Assembly (NCBI RefSeq): GCF_964355755.1
Contig: NC_092672.1
Coordinates: forward strand, 34,346,501-34,406,500
DNA: 60,000 nt
DNA from: Antedon mediterranea
Taxonomy: Eukaryota; Echinodermata; Crinoidea; Comatulida; Antedonidae
Reading direction: 5' to 3'
Part shown: one piece after another, positions 1-14,100 of the stretch
How positions within the stretch are numbered: position 1 is the first letter of the stretch
Layout: each line of letters begins with the position of its first letter
Notes under the pieces: generated by a model
Told to the model about the DNA's origin: nothing
Databases searched by the model: none
The model's input: only the letters and a program-made list of their open reading frames with translations
Made by a program: the position numbers and the translations under genes

Positions 1-221
1 GATGGTTTGCATGGCGAATTAAAATGTTGATATAAAGTTTGCGGTATACAGTACCATGTACAGTATAATGAGAAACTCAGCAGTTCTTTTCAGAACTATA
101 TATACAGTAGGTGGTGTACCGCAAACTTTAGGAAGTCAGCCAATAACCACCAGAACAACACCCACCATTATGGACTGTACCATTGTTAGAGTGTGGGGTG
201 TATGACAATGTTAGGTGTTTC

Positions 222-372
222 TTTCCTTTCCCACCTTCTCCCCTCCTTTCCCACCTACCTTTCCTATGTTCTCCAATCTCCTCCTTTCCCATCTTCCCTC
301 CCCTCTTTTCCTACCTTCTCACCTCCCCTCATTTCCCACCTTCTTCCTATCCCCTCCTCTTTCTACCTCTAC
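222..372. repeat. Pyrimidine-rich minisatellite
   Basis: About 150 bp of nearly pure C/T with imperfect repeats of a cctttcccacctt-like unit. Two short open frames across it are low-complexity by-products and not genes. Confidence 0.7.
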
Positions 373-956
373 CTAACCACTGATAGGGTTGTAATGTTCG
401 TGAACAAACCATAAAGTTTTCTTAATAATTGAAAAGCTTATAGGAAAGCTATTGTCCTTGTTTCATAAAAAAAAATGTACTAAATGTTAATGTGGACATT
501 TTTTTTTAAACACGGAATTTGATATATTGTTGACAATGAATTGCTATAGAGTCGTAGGAAATGGAACAAAGAAACAAAGGCTGGGTCTACCTTCAACTTA
601 ATTGTTAATAGTTGTATTGAGTAACCTAATTAGCATATCTCTAATTGAAATAAAAGAGGTATTGTATTATGTAATAATATGGGAAAACATGAGCTTTTTT
701 TTGAAAGAATGACTGTAGATTAATTGTGAGTGTAAAATAGCTAGGAAAAAATGGTAAGTGTTTCATAATATTGTAGTGTTTTTTATTCTAAAGAATGAGA
801 GATTTTTTGTTTTGTTGAGAAAACAAGGAACTTATTACTGATTTTATTTCCATTTTCAAGCATGTACAGTATTCTCCATTGGGCATATATAGTACTTCAT
901 AATACTAGTGTTTATTAAGGAAGGCTTGGCCGGTGAAAGTATAAGGAAGTTCGCTT

Positions 957-1111
957 AAGCTCTGTCTATTTTCAAACTTTATGTTATATAAAACAAATGT
1001 GATGTGCCTATATATGGACATGATGCTGTCATATCACTACCATATTTGGGCACATCACCCTTTTTTTGTCAAACTTATTTGATAGGAATTTAATAGTGTA
1101 AACAGAGCTTT
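957..1111 (+). mobile_element. MITE-A copy 1
   Basis: Ends related to AAGCTCTGTCTA and TGTAAACAGAGCTT, with the core cccatatatggac / catatcactaccatatttgggc in forward orientation. Confidence 0.8.
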
Positions 1112-2570
1112 AGGAAATATCTTGTATCACAATTGATTCCTTCTGTTTTTCAATACATTTATTTATTTTTATCAAAATAAATGTTATGCTGTGTATTATG
1201 TTGATAGCAAAAGATTAAAGATTAATTTAGAATGACATACAGTAGTCTTCATTATCATGATCAGGAACAAGAATAGGAACAATGGCGCCCTCTATAGCAA
1301 CACTGTAAATCACAATGACTTTAGCTCCGTTGCTTTATTGTTGAATTGTGAGAGAAATGTCTAATTAATGGCACAGTACAGATGAGTAAACGTAAATTAA
1401 CATTGGATTTATGTAATTAAATGAAGGCTTTTTTTCTGTTAAGAAAACCTACAGTACATCATTCAAATTATGCACAAGAATTACAATGTTAAACCTATCT
1501 CCCTGATACACTTTGCAATGGGACAGTTTATAATATAATAGTTGATAATTTCACAGTACAAAACTAATAGTAATAGGTGTTGTGGGCTTTAAACATCTAC
1601 TCTACAGTACCTGTGCGGTCTTGTGTGAAAAAGTTACCCCACCTCCCATCATCAGTGGTTGTAAAGGTCTGTAATAATACTTATGAACATGACATGATAA
1701 AATGAATAAATTTATACTTATAGCTAAATATAGCCCAGTGGCCTAGATGTCCAAGTTACGACAATTCCTGCTGCTGATTGCGTTTCCATTGATGAGTTTA
1801 AATTTAATCAGACAGTCTGCCTACTATATTAAGTGAAATCGTGGAGTATACTGTATGCGCCACTATATAAGGATGATAATTGACTTTAAGATTCAACCAA
1901 TGATTATTATTAGGCTAAGGATAATTATCATGATAAGACATCTCTTAAAAAACAATAATTTGCATATTTACAAGAATATGCATGTTAAGAAATAATGTGT
2001 GCCAAGCTAAAATGTCGTCCTATATTTAAGATCTAGTAATAGCTTTCAAACAATACCGCAATATACACTAACACAGTATATTTTAAATTAATTTTTTCCA
2101 CTTCTAATGGTTGACCTGTATTGCAGTATGTATCCAGTTCAAATTTACTCGCTCTATATTTGGATTAAAGTTGAATTTACAAGATGCCAACTTTTATTTT
2201 AACAGAAATTCAGAAGGTTAAAATAAAATGGATAATTCTATAATGTCTGTAGCATCAAGATAGAATATTTATGTAGTAAATTAATAAATTGAACAAATGT
2301 TGTCACGATCTTTTTCTTAAGTACTTATACTCATTTGGCATAATCAATCGGGACGTTGAGCTAGTTTTTTTAAGATCAGTTAACATATTTTAAGCATCCA
2401 GAACAAACAAACCTGCATTATGTAATGTTAATTTACGTTTTATTATTCGAATAAAAAAGTACTTAACAGATTTTCAGTTGAGCACAAAGGTTTCCGAATT
2501 GAATACCCCAAAAATATTAATTGAATATCGGTTTGAAACAACCAGATGCTAGTAGTTTCAAAAGAGAACT

Positions 2571-2735
2571 AAAGCCCTGTCTACACTATCAAACTAGTTT
2601 GACAAAGTGTGATGTGCACAAATATGGTAGTGATATTCCCAAATATGATAGTGATATGACATCATCATGCCCATATACTATATGGGCATATCATATTTTG
2701 TTGTCACATAATGTTTGATAGTGTAGACAGAGCTT
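2571..2735 (-). mobile_element. MITE-A copy 2
   Basis: Full-length element, reverse orientation (tagtgatatg core first); ends AAAGCCCTGTCTACACT and AGTGTAGACAGAGCTT. A 65-codon open frame across it is incidental. Confidence 0.9.
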
Positions 2736-2825
2736 AAGAAATTCAGCCAAATCAATTTTTGTAAAATTAATGAATGAATAGAGAAATACATTTTAGAATA
2801 CATATCTTATCAATGGAGGATAATT

Positions 2826-2990
2826 TAAACTCTGTCTACACTATCAAACTATGTGACAACAAAATGTGAGGTGCCCATATATGGACATGATGATGTACAG
2901 TAAACCACTACCATATTTAAGCATATCACTACCATATTTGGGCACACACACTTTTTTGTGTCAAACTAGTTTAATAGTCTAGACAGCTTT
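2826..2990 (+). mobile_element. MITE-A copy 3
   Basis: Forward orientation, left end CTCTGTCTACACTATC, right end slightly degraded (TAGTCTAGACAGCTTT). Lies 90 bp from copy 2, opposite orientation. Confidence 0.88.
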
Positions 2991-3360
2991 AGTGAACTAT
3001 CCATTCAAATTATCATCATATAAAATTAATATTTACTAAATGTAAGAAAGTCTTGAAGCTAAGCAGGTTAATTTTCAGTCACTAGTTTTTCTTCACACAG
3101 TTGAATGTTTTCTTAGTTTAGAGTTGTGCCACAAGGTTCATCATCCGGATGCAATTTGCTTTTATTATTTCTATTGATGATATTGATTTCTCGCAATAAG
3201 TATGATGATGATGATGCGGTTGGGCTCCAAATTCCGCGCATGTCTTAATGTACTTTAAAGCAAAAGCTAAGTGCCTGGAAAAACAGATTATTAAACAATA
3301 CTGAGATTAATATAAGTTTCACTTCTTATACTGTTCACCTGGAATACAGTATTCTGTATA

Positions 3361-3488
3361 TTAAGCTTTGTCTACACTATCAAACTTTATGTGTCAAAAA
3401 AATGTGATGTGCCCATATATGGACATGATGATGTTATATCACTACCATATTTAAGCATAGCACTACCATATATAGGCACATCAAACTA
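3361..3488 (+). mobile_element. MITE-A copy 4, right end lost
   Basis: Left end AAGCTTTGTCTACACTATC and core present; stops at gcacatcaaacta without the right terminal repeat. Confidence 0.8.
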
Positions 3489-3561
3489 TTGTAGTAGTAT
3501 TTTTTTCCCCTTTCAAATGAAATACAGTACTGTAGAACTCATTAAGAGTATACAGTATTTA

Positions 3562-3825
3562 TGAGTGGAGCTGTGGCTTGGTGGCTATGATGCTTGGCTA
3601 CCAATCCAATCCTGGGTTCAAGTCCTGTCATATGTCAGGGTTTTTTTCTCATGACAATTTACAACTCCACTCCCAAAGACTTAATAATAAGTCTTTGTTT
3701 ATGTAGAGCATCTTGTGTATAGTTTGTCTTGTGAAATTATTAAATAGTTTATCCATCCTGTAATTGGCGGGTTACTCGCTGTTGAATGAGAATAAAATAA
3801 AATAAAATAAAATTTGAAAAAATAA
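3562..3825 (+). mobile_element. SINE-1 (tRNA-derived) copy 1
   Basis: Head GAGCTGTGGCTTGGTGG resembles a pol III A box and GGTTCAAGTCC a B box, followed by a shared body (cttgtgtatagtttgtcttgtg, tccatcctgtaattggcggg) and an (AAAAT)n tail. Same layout at 29883 and 38455, partly at 12780. Confidence 0.75.
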
Positions 3826-3971
3826 AATTATGTTCAGGGAAGACATCTATTAAGGGCACTCTTAATAGTGTCCTCTTAGTAGGACAGTACTGTATACTAT
3901 ATTATATTAACCTGACATACTCTGTACAGTACTAGTAGTACTATAGTACTTTTTTTCCCTTTCAAATAAAA

Positions 3972-4195
3972 TACAGTAAAACTTCTATTAAGGGGACATG
4001 TTTGGGACCCGACATAGTGTCAATTTAATAAGTGTTTTCCCTGAACTGTTTGCTGTATATATATCAACCTGACACACACTAAGGTTGTCTCCTTAATAGG
4101 GATTCAGCTGTAGTTTTAAATCATATATTTCCTCTCGTTCATTACACAGGAAAATGTCCCATAAAAACTGTCCCAATGGATGGGTTTTACTGTAT
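3972..4195. mobile_element. MITE-C copy (CAGTAAAAC ends)
   Basis: Begins acagtaaaacttctattaag and ends gatgggttttactgta, an inverted repeat, with the internal aggaaaatgtccc box shared by other copies. Confidence 0.65.
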
Positions 4196-4958
4196 AAGAA
4201 ATACAGGTTACTACTCCCAATAAAGTGAGAAACATTTTAAGAATTTCATGTTTCAATCTATTTTTCTACTTTAGTGTATTAGAGGATGTGAAAATGATAC
4301 TGAAAAGTGATATTGAACCATTGTAATTTCTCAAAGATCATTCTGGAAAATTGATAAACTACCGAGATATTCAACAAAAAAATATTAATTAAATATTTAT
4401 AGACATACGCCTACGGTATTTAGTAAAGATAAAAGATACAAGAAAAAATATTAATAAGTTAACCGGAACATCGATTCTTAAAAGTTTAATTGACGGTGAA
4501 TTCATAAAGCCATAAACTCATTAGTATGCATAATTTTCTAACTGCAAAGATACAGTCTCTAAAAGCCCTAGTTATTGACGTAAAAACCCCTTCTTCAAAA
4601 TAATCAATTAGTGAATGAAATTTGAAGACTATCCAAATGCACGAACTTTGACCCAAGTGTATTGATATATGCCCTCTAGAGGTAAGGAAACGAGAAATCC
4701 TTGTAAGTAATCAGGCAGTGAATATTGATTGGTTGGTTTATTTGTGTTCACATGATTCGTCTCTGATAGGTTCATTATAGATTTGTTCACACAGCTCAAC
4801 CAAGTCTTCAATCCAATACATTCCTTTCATATCACAATGTGTTTATCTTAACTTTAATTTCCATGGAATTTTAACTTTTTATCAGTGCTCAATTTTTTTT
4901 ACTAATTTTAGAAGATCGTATAACATTTGATTGGATTTTTTTCTTTTGTCATCATCAG

Positions 4959-5139
4959 GCGTGTAATGATTATTTGGAACTAGCGCAAACTCAAACGAAG
5001 AAGTGGCAAAGAACTTTAGTGTCGGAACGTGATCAACGTATACGCTTAGAGGAAACGCTAGAGCTACTCGCCAAACAACACAACTCGTTAGAACGAGCCT
5101 GCCGTAGCGATCGAGGACCAGATAGCCTTGGCACACAAG
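4959..5139 (+). CDS. OSBP: OSBP exon a (coiled coil)
   Basis: Acceptor atcatcag, donor CAAG|gtagga, ends in phase 1. Encodes ACNDYLELAQTQTKKW... through LERACRSDRGPDSLGTQ, the conserved helical segment between the PH domain and FFAT motif in OSBP. Confidence 0.93.
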
Positions 5140-8100
5140 GTAGGATTTTAATTATTCTTATTTCCAGCACATTTACTACTACTTGTCACAGGAAACCAGA
5201 CTAATTCTTGTATGAGAGGAGAAGTGCCCCCCTCCACCTCCACCTCTTCCAAGTTGAACTTATTCTAATATAAGGGGAGTAATGCCTCCTCCTTTCCCAA
5301 GTTAAAATAATTTGTGTATGAGGGGAGTACAGTAGTGCCCCAGGAAACAAAGAGAAACATAAAAAATATTAAGCTCTGAATAACCGCTTGAAAAGAAAAA
5401 CCCACACCTCTGCAAGAGGAACGAATTCTTTGTAAATACTTCATTCTTTAAAGCTCTGCTTACACTATCAAACTAGTTTGACAAAAAAGTGTAATGTGCC
5501 CAAATACTGAATGGTGGTAGTGATATGAACAAATATGTTAGTGAAATGCACTAATATGATAGTGATATGACATCAAATAAGAGCAAATTTATCACATTTT
5601 TTTGTCACATAAAGTTTGATAGTGTAGACAGAGCTTTACAATAAATAACGATGCCAAGGATAACTCATAAAAGTCATCAATGGACCTTTTTCCAAATGGG
5701 TCCTCTTTTTATAAACACAGTATGTATATTTTTATCTGAAATATGTCAAAGCTGATGTCCAAAAGGTAAATGAAATGTTCATAGCACAATAGCAATTACA
5801 GTAAAGCTCTGTTTACACTATCAAACTTTATGTGACAAAAAAAATGTGATGTGCCCATATATGGACATGATGATATCACATCACTACCATATTTGGGCAT
5901 ATATTACTATACTACCATATTTGAGCACATTACACGTTTTTTATCAAACTAGTTTGATAGTGTAGACAGAGCTGAAGAAAGACGCAAAGCGTGTTGACCC
6001 TGTGCAGCAAAGTATGAAATTCCTTTTACCAAGGTCGCTTTAAAATGTGTTCGCTGACGTCATACGGTCTTCTACTAAACGTGATTAAATGATCGTACTG
6101 CTGATTGATATGTACAAAATACATTAACATAAACACATGTTATTTATTTTAAGAATATTTAACAGCCAAACATTTCAATTCTTCATAACTGTTACAAACA
6201 AACAAAATCTTTGTATGTTGAAGTTTGTAAATAAAAATATAGATACTTTACTTTATCTTTTGTCTGTAATATAATAAGTTTAGGCTCTCATTCATAATAG
6301 TATTTTAAATTAATATGGTAAAAAAACAAATTCCAGTTCCTAAAAGTATTACACAAATCAAAATTTAAAAAATTTTAAATGACAGTCTCGTGTCCCAAAA
6401 TATGTCCACATTCCCAACATTAGTGTCCTATTCATTATGTTACAAACAAGTTTACTAAATGTATTTACCTTAAAGTTTACATACATTTATTTTGGTAATT
6501 TTATGTTTACATTCAAATACATAACTTGACTAAAATACAGTATCACTATCATCATATACAGGGAATAATTTCGCCAGTGTAGCATAGCAAAAAGCTATAC
6601 AAAACAACCTTCTTGCTACACATTTCTACAATTGTGTAGCAAAAAATACTATAGAAAACTATGTTTCTCGACTCTCGACATCAGTTTTATTAGCAATATT
6701 GCTAAACGAAATTTTAAGATGAAATTTTTCCCTGATATATGTAATTTCAAAATGTTTTTCATAGTACTCAACTGTATATCTATAACTCTTTGTTTGATAC
6801 AACACTTTTTAGTAGATAAATAACTAAATGACAGTGTAACTGTAAAAGAGTATGTTGTTATTGGAACTTTATCGTTTTCTTTTATAACATGTAAAATTAT
6901 TAAGTAAATTTATGTGTTGCGCATTTGTACAGTGTGACCGTTACACACTACTAACCACATAGAATGTCTCATGAGTTTTCAATAAAGCTGGCATGCAAAA
7001 CAAAACATGATGCTAATTTAAGACCGTTGTGGACTTCACGATATCAAAGATACAGAACTCTATTTTAATTTGAGTGTATGTAGTCGACTGGGTGAGATAA
7101 AAATAAGGCTTGCGTGGAGGAATACACACATGCTAATTTAAGATATCATAAATACAAAAAACGACTCTTTTTCAAATAAATGTATAGTATGTAGTTGACT
7201 GAGTGAGATCTAACTAAGGCTTGTGTGCAGAAAAAAACATGCTAACTTGAGACCGTATTATCATGGAATTTATTTTTCTGTGGTACTCTATGTACAGGTA
7301 GTCCTTACTGGTCAACTTGTACTGGTGGTCAATTGGTACTGGTCGGGAAGCTTGCATGAGAATGAAAAGGACAATCAATTCTTCCACTTGGTTTTGAGTT
7401 ATTTTTAACTATCACTCTTTTCAACCTTCTTCCTAGTGCTGTTTCATCTCTTCTTCCTACTGCTGTTTCATCTCTTCTTCCTACTGCTGTTTCATCTCTT
7501 CTTCCTACTGCTGTTTCATCTCTTCTTCCTACTGCTGTTTCACTCTTCCTAGTTCTGTTACAGTACATCTCTTCTTCTTAGTGCTGTTTCATCTCTTCTT
7601 TCGAGTGCTGTTTTATCTCTTCTTCCTAGTTCTGTTATAGTACATCTCTTCTTCTTAGTGCTGTTTCATCTCTTCTTCCTAGTGCTGTTTCATCTCTTCA
7701 TTTCATTCACCTACTGTATCAATTGAAATGATGAAAACAACTAATTTCATCAATTTGTTTTTAGTAATCACATATTGTTCTTATAACCGTAAGTGGAAAG
7801 GCAAGGGGGAGGGGTGGGAAACATCTACTATAACTATATAATTTACATACCAGGATCATTCTGGGATTTAATTATTGGTGTTAATTCGATTATAGTTTAT
7901 CTCATTATAAGGTAGGCAGTTCAAATCTAGTTCATACGGTAGTTAGGTTAGTTGGCTAGAGGCTATTAAAATAAGCACCGTAAATGCAGTAAGCCTAACG
8001 TATTACGTGATCTAGATTTAGACGTTTCAAAATCGAAGAAAAATGTGGTCCGAGAATTGTATCTGGATAGTAATAATTAGCAGTATAAAATGATATTTAC

Positions 8101-11100
8101 TTCTGTTGCAATGACCTATAAAGAACACTAAACTATTTAAACAGGTGTGTTCTAAGAATCGCTAAGATTGAGAGTGACAAATATTTGTTTGAACGTACAC
8201 AAACGTAGTTGTAATATGTCAAAATAGATTTAGAGAATTCTAAAGCTTTGTCTTCACTATAAACTTTAATGTGACAAAAAAGTGTGATGTGGCCAAATAC
8301 GGTAGTGATATGCTTAAATATGTAGTGATATGACATCATCATGCCCATATATGGGCACATCACATTTTTTTTGTCACATACAGCTTGATAGTGTATACAT
8401 GTAGCATAAACTGCCACATGATAATAAATGTATAATTGAGAGAGTAAAGGGATATCGGACTAGCCTGTGAGAGGCATGGGTTCGAGACTTGTTTGTGCCA
8501 TTGTCATTTAAGCTTTGTCTGCACTATCAAACTAGTTCGACAAAAAAAGTGTGATCGTCCAAATATGGTAGTGATATGCCCAAATAGGGTAGCGATATAC
8601 TGTATGACATAAAGTTTGATATACATGTAGTGTAGACGGAGCTTATGGGGTATCGGACTAGCCTGTGAGAGGCATGAGTTCGAGACCTATTTGTGCCATT
8701 GCTTGTATTGTATCCTTAGGTAAGACACTTTATATTCTCTGATTGCATTGTCTACCAGTGTGCTTAATTATTTTCCTATAGTGGGCACTACAGTCTTGGT
8801 TAGCCAGTATAAAGTAAAAATATAAAAAATTGAATCAAAGAATTATATTGTGTTCTGTACTTAGCAGTATTGAAATTAACTTCTACTTACTGAGTACATT
8901 TAAGGTACAGTGTAACTTCTTTCACTTTCACAATTTGTTTTACTTTCCCTATTTTAAACTGTTAAGTGCTGCTTATCTCAATATACCAACAATATTTCAA
9001 CACCTTATTAGGTCATTTGTAGCAATTAGATCATCTTTTAGGATGACCTGCATAAGTGTTAAAATATTGAATGCGTTGGTATTTGTTTGCACAACAGTAT
9101 ATAAATACTATAAATAACATTTGAATGTTGTTATTTTACGAATAACTTATTGTAAAAAAGCGTAAGAGAAATGTCTTGCTCAACATTCATGTATTAAATA
9201 TTGATTATATGGCATGAAATCTTAATGTGTTACACAGTAAGTAATTCTGATATCGATTGGTACACGCTGTGCAGTCTGCCGTTAATTATGAGCCCCTTGG
9301 TTATATCCTCTATTACTATACTGTATAGCAGGGATTGGGAATTCAAGCATTTGCATTGATTGGCGGTGAGCCGACCACTGTCACCTGCAATCAAGTCCAC
9401 TATACTGTGCTAAAGTCTAAGAAAATTCGCTTCCATTATTTATAAAAATGGTACTGTTTTACATAAGTGATGCGTATATACTTTTCAGAATTATATGTAC
9501 TGTAGTTGAAATGGAGAAGACAGCAATATGCTATACACAGTACAGTAGAACCACTCCTTTGCTACACCTATATATTCAGGGGAAATCCTATCCCATCAGG
9601 AGACTTCTCTGTTACGAGAACATTTGTTGGTTCCTAAAAGTGTCCCATTAATGGGGGTTCACTGGTAATTAAAACAAGTGAAGTTAGTCAAATATAATAA
9701 TAATATATCTTTAATTCAAAATTATAACATACGGTACAGTACTACTACTAAATCCTCATGAATATAAATCAGAGGTTTTCACTTTTTTTTTCTTAAATTC
9801 TTGAGGTTAATAATTATTATTTTTCTTCAGGGAATGAAGATAACAACATTTTTAAATTAAATAAAAGAATTAATAATCAGAATAATTAAATTAGCAATGT
9901 TTTAAACAAAAAAATCTATAAAATCAGAACATTAATTTCAATAATACAACATTACCATTTTGATTGAGTTTGCTTCTGAAATTGTTTTTGTCGAATGAAT
10001 ATGTTCTTGAATTGAAATTAAATTGATAATTATTACTGATAAGCTCTGTCTACACTATCACATTTTATGTGACAAAAAATGTGATGTGCCCATATATGGA
10101 TATGATGATGTCATCACTACCATATTTGAGCATATCACTACCATATTTGGGCACATCACTACCATATTTGGGCACATCATACTTTTTGTTGTCAAACTAG
10201 TTTGATAGTGTAGACAGAGCTTAGGATTAGATACTAATAAAATCAGAAGCAGTCACACTTCTTCAGTCGATCCTGCTATAATTATACAGAAAGATTATTG
10301 AAATGTTCCTTATTTTATTGTAGTAATAAACTTAGATTTCTTACTCAGCTACTGTAAACAAACAGCTGATTCGAGCAATTTGAAATGTCATCAAATTTGT
10401 GTATACATATATTTCACACAGAGTGAAATAAAAAGAATATTCTGTGAATTGATTCATAGCACCAGGTTATTGATTACTCCGTGATCAATATTCGTAAGCA
10501 CCAATCAATCTCGGTAACGGACGTCATCAAGGTTGCGTGAAACTATGCATGTGTCAATTTGTATAGATTACCTCTGTTTTTCCTCCTCTTTTGACCATAA
10601 ATTTTCATTTATTTTTAAGCTTCATTTACTGTGCTAAAAGAAAAGTAATTATCATAAAATATTTTACGTAGTTTATTAAAACCTGACCATGTGTTCTTGT
10701 TTGAAGTGGATGTTCAAGGACAAAGGTAGTGCTGCTTTTTTTTTAGTATTTTAAAATATTTTTACATTTTAGTTAGAGTACTAGTAGGTATAAATGTCCA
10801 TGAAGAAACAAGTTAGTTCTCCATGTTTAAACATAAAACTGATCTAAATTTATTCAGTCTTACTTACTTTTTTGATGATAAAATATCTTGATTCTGATGT
10901 AAACAGTAAACAGTACTAGTTATGTTTCGTATCTTTTAAAATTAAACTTGGCTATAAATATAGAAAATACTAATATATTCTGGCTACTAGATAATAATAT
11001 TATCTTTCGATGTAGTATTGTATCTATTACCTAATAGAAGTTAAAAGCAATTTATAGTAATTCCATTTAACTATGGTATAAATAAAATAAGACATATCAT

Positions 11101-14100
11101 GGGACTGTAAATTATGTTAAAATATATAAAAATATATAAATCCAAAGGCAAATTACTGAAAAAATGACAATGCTGTGGGTATCAGTGGTTAGATCTCAAT
11201 GGAGATACAAAAAAAAAGTAAACACTGAAAAAATTACAATGCTATGGGTATCAGTGGCTGGATCTCAATGGAGATACAAAAAAAATAAGCACTGAAAAAA
11301 TGACAATGCTATGATTATGGCTGGATCTCAATGGAGATAAAAATAAAATAAGCAAAAAGCTAAATCAAAACAAATTAAACCAGTTAGCAAAATTAGCAGA
11401 GCTTTCGGGCAACACTACTGTAGCCCCTCATCAGTGCAAGTGAGAATACTTGGACAAAAATTGAGAATATGAAGCAGACAAGCGCTGCCTGATATACAAA
11501 ATTATAAAAAATGTAGCAATAAAAATAGGTTAAAAGGGTATAAAGATTGATTAGAAAGTACTAGTCAGTACTAGGAGGTTATAAAGAGATTTGTTGGGCA
11601 TGCAGTGTGCAGGGGCATGATTTTTTAAGCGGGGTACATTATTATAATATTCTGTCAAAAATAGATATTTCAAAGTATAACCCTTCGATCTGCCCCTGTA
11701 GAGCACAGTACAGTACAGTACAGTACAGCACAGTACAGCACAGTACAGTAGAAGCTAGTTACTTCATTCACCAAGAAAATTAAGAGTTAATACACACTAC
11801 ATAATATGTATGATCTCGTAATATGATTAATACTTAATAGCATGTATATATTCTGCTCTTAAATGACCATTAAATGATCTATGAGGATATGAACAATTAT
11901 ATTGATGCGTTATACTGTGTTAATGTGAAATAAATGAGAGTAGAGTTATAAAGTTTATTAGCAGGGTTAATACGGTTGTTACATTCAATAAGTCTCTATT
12001 CTATGTCATTGTCAAGTGTCTAATGAAAAAAGTACAATCCCTTCTCCTTTCATTGTCATTTACTGCAGCATCACCATATTATCATTACTATACTAGATGA
12101 TGATAATAATTAGACCATCATCATAATTTAATCACCATTTTATACATTATGATTTATTATAATTATTTTTTTCTCTTTTTAAAATGAAAGAAATAAATGT
12201 TTATTTAAATTAAATCAAAATAAAAAAAACGTAAAGCAGAAAGCATATTAAAATGATTTCCTAAAAACGAAGAAAAAATTATTTTATAAGTAATTTGAAA
12301 GTTTTGAAACCAAAATTACAGAATACAAATAAAAACTCTGCATTATGAATCATGCAGTAGTATTATTTTGAGAGGTCAAGTGAGGACATAGATGGCTTCC
12401 TTGTAATTGTGCCGTCTTGTTAATTAACCTACCTTTACAATAAATGCAATTTGTGTTATGTGTTATGTCCTAAAAATAGAGTTCTGATGTCACTCGAGGT
12501 TGGTGAAATAATTGTATGATACGAATTGACATTTAAAATAAAAAATACAGAAATCTTTCTTTTAATAATGAATGTTCTGACATCTTGTCTTTGTTAATAA
12601 ATAAACTTAAGTTCTTCCAGTTGTTATTAAGTCTTATTTTAGTGGTTTAAAATTGTCTGTTTAATGTTTTGATTCGACTCCCTAAGCCTCAAATGAAACT
12701 TTGAAAGTTTATAAGCACAATCATTTGTAGTTTCTTGCAGTTTGATGTGTATAAAATAAATATTTAAACTTTAGAAAATGCTCTGCTACCAATCCAAGGG
12801 TTAAAGTCCTGTCATATGTTAGGATTTTTTCTAATGGCAAATTACAACTCCACTACCAAAGACTTGTAATAAGACATTGTTTATGTAGAGCATCTTATGT
12901 ATATGTTTGTCTTGTGAATGGAATTGTGAATAATTTTGCTTATGGTTATTCTTAGCAATTTACCTAAATATATATATTTTTGTAAAAAAGCTATAATACC
13001 ACTATTTTGTTAAGGATACATGAATAAACATTAAAAAAACTTTTATTTTCTTTCAGATCGTCCAGCTGGTGAGTTTAGTGACGAAGACGATCCTGAGTTT
13101 TTTGATGCCGTTGAAGAAACACCAGCAGACAAATTCACAGTGTCACTCCCCAGAACAAGTGCTTTAAAATCTCACAGGTAAATAGTTAGAATTTGTGTTG
13201 ACATCAGCCAAACTAAAGCTCTACTATCAAAGTAGTTTGACAAAATTGTGTGATGTATGGTAGTGGTATGCCCAAATATGGTAGTGATATGCCCAAATAT
13301 GTTAGTGATATGACATCATCATGTCCATATATGGGCACATCACAATTTTTTTGCCACATAAAGTTTGATAGTTTAGACAGAACTTTAATGTAATTGCTAT
13401 TGGGCTATGAACATTTCATTTACCTTTTGGACATCAGCTTTGACATATTTCAGATAAAAATATACATACTGTTTATAAAAAGAGGACACATTTGGAAAAA
13501 GGTCCATTGAGGACTTTTATGGGTTATCCTTGGCATCGTTATTTATTGTAAAGCTCTGTCTTTTTTGATCAAGACTCTTAAGGTATACAAGAGAATGAAG
13601 CAAATGGCTCTAAAATGTCAGAGCCCAACAAAGTGTTCCCTTTAATAAAGGGGTGTCCCCTGAATAAAAGTTGGCCATAGTGTTAAAGTCAAGTCAAGTC
13701 AAGTATCAATTATTATCATTTGTTTTAGAAAAAACATAGAAATTCTGTTTGCTCTGTTGGCGGAGCACAATATCCAACGGACACAACATGCACTCAAAAC
13801 AAAAACATTACAAAAAAGTGTTTACATTATGTTTAAGGCTCTATATAGCTCCTGGAAAGCCTACATTTCCCCTTGTTTGTTTCACAGGAAAGTACCCTTT
13901 CCTGAAAAGGAGTGACCTCTGAACAGGAGTCTCCCATAGAGCGGTTCTATTGTAGTTATCAATTGTGTATTAGTAGTATTGAATACACAAAGCCATTGAT
14001 CAGTTATAAAAAGTTAATTTTCATCCAGAGAGAATTAGACATGATTTTCATAGGCACACCCTAAAAATAACCTCCTTCTAAAATAACATACCTTTGTGTA

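Larger units (their letters stand above)
1..4958. other. Intronic/upstream DNA of OSBP, no exon recognised
   Basis: I find no exon here that resembles the OSBP N-terminus (PH domain). Since the first recognisable exon starts inside the coiled-coil region with a splice acceptor, this stretch is most likely intron. It holds a pyrimidine-rich minisatellite, four MITE-A copies, one SINE and one MITE-C copy, listed separately. A small diverged upstream exon could have been missed. Confidence 0.6.
5140..13056 (+). other. OSBP: OSBP intron a (7.9 kb), repeat-rich
   Basis: No coding exon recognised. It contains five MITE-A copies, a tandem 24-bp satellite, nested tRNA-like repeats, a MITE-C copy, a repeat with a hammerhead-like core, and a CAGTA microsatellite (11704-11750), most of them listed separately. 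Confidence 0.8.

Noticed and set aside
183-414. Two Pro/Ser/Phe-rich open frames
   Set aside because: Low-complexity translation of a pyrimidine-rich repeat.
7329-7568. - strand open frame with ETAVGRRD repeats
   Set aside because: Product of a 24-bp tandem repeat; length multiple of three keeps it open. No start context or conservation.
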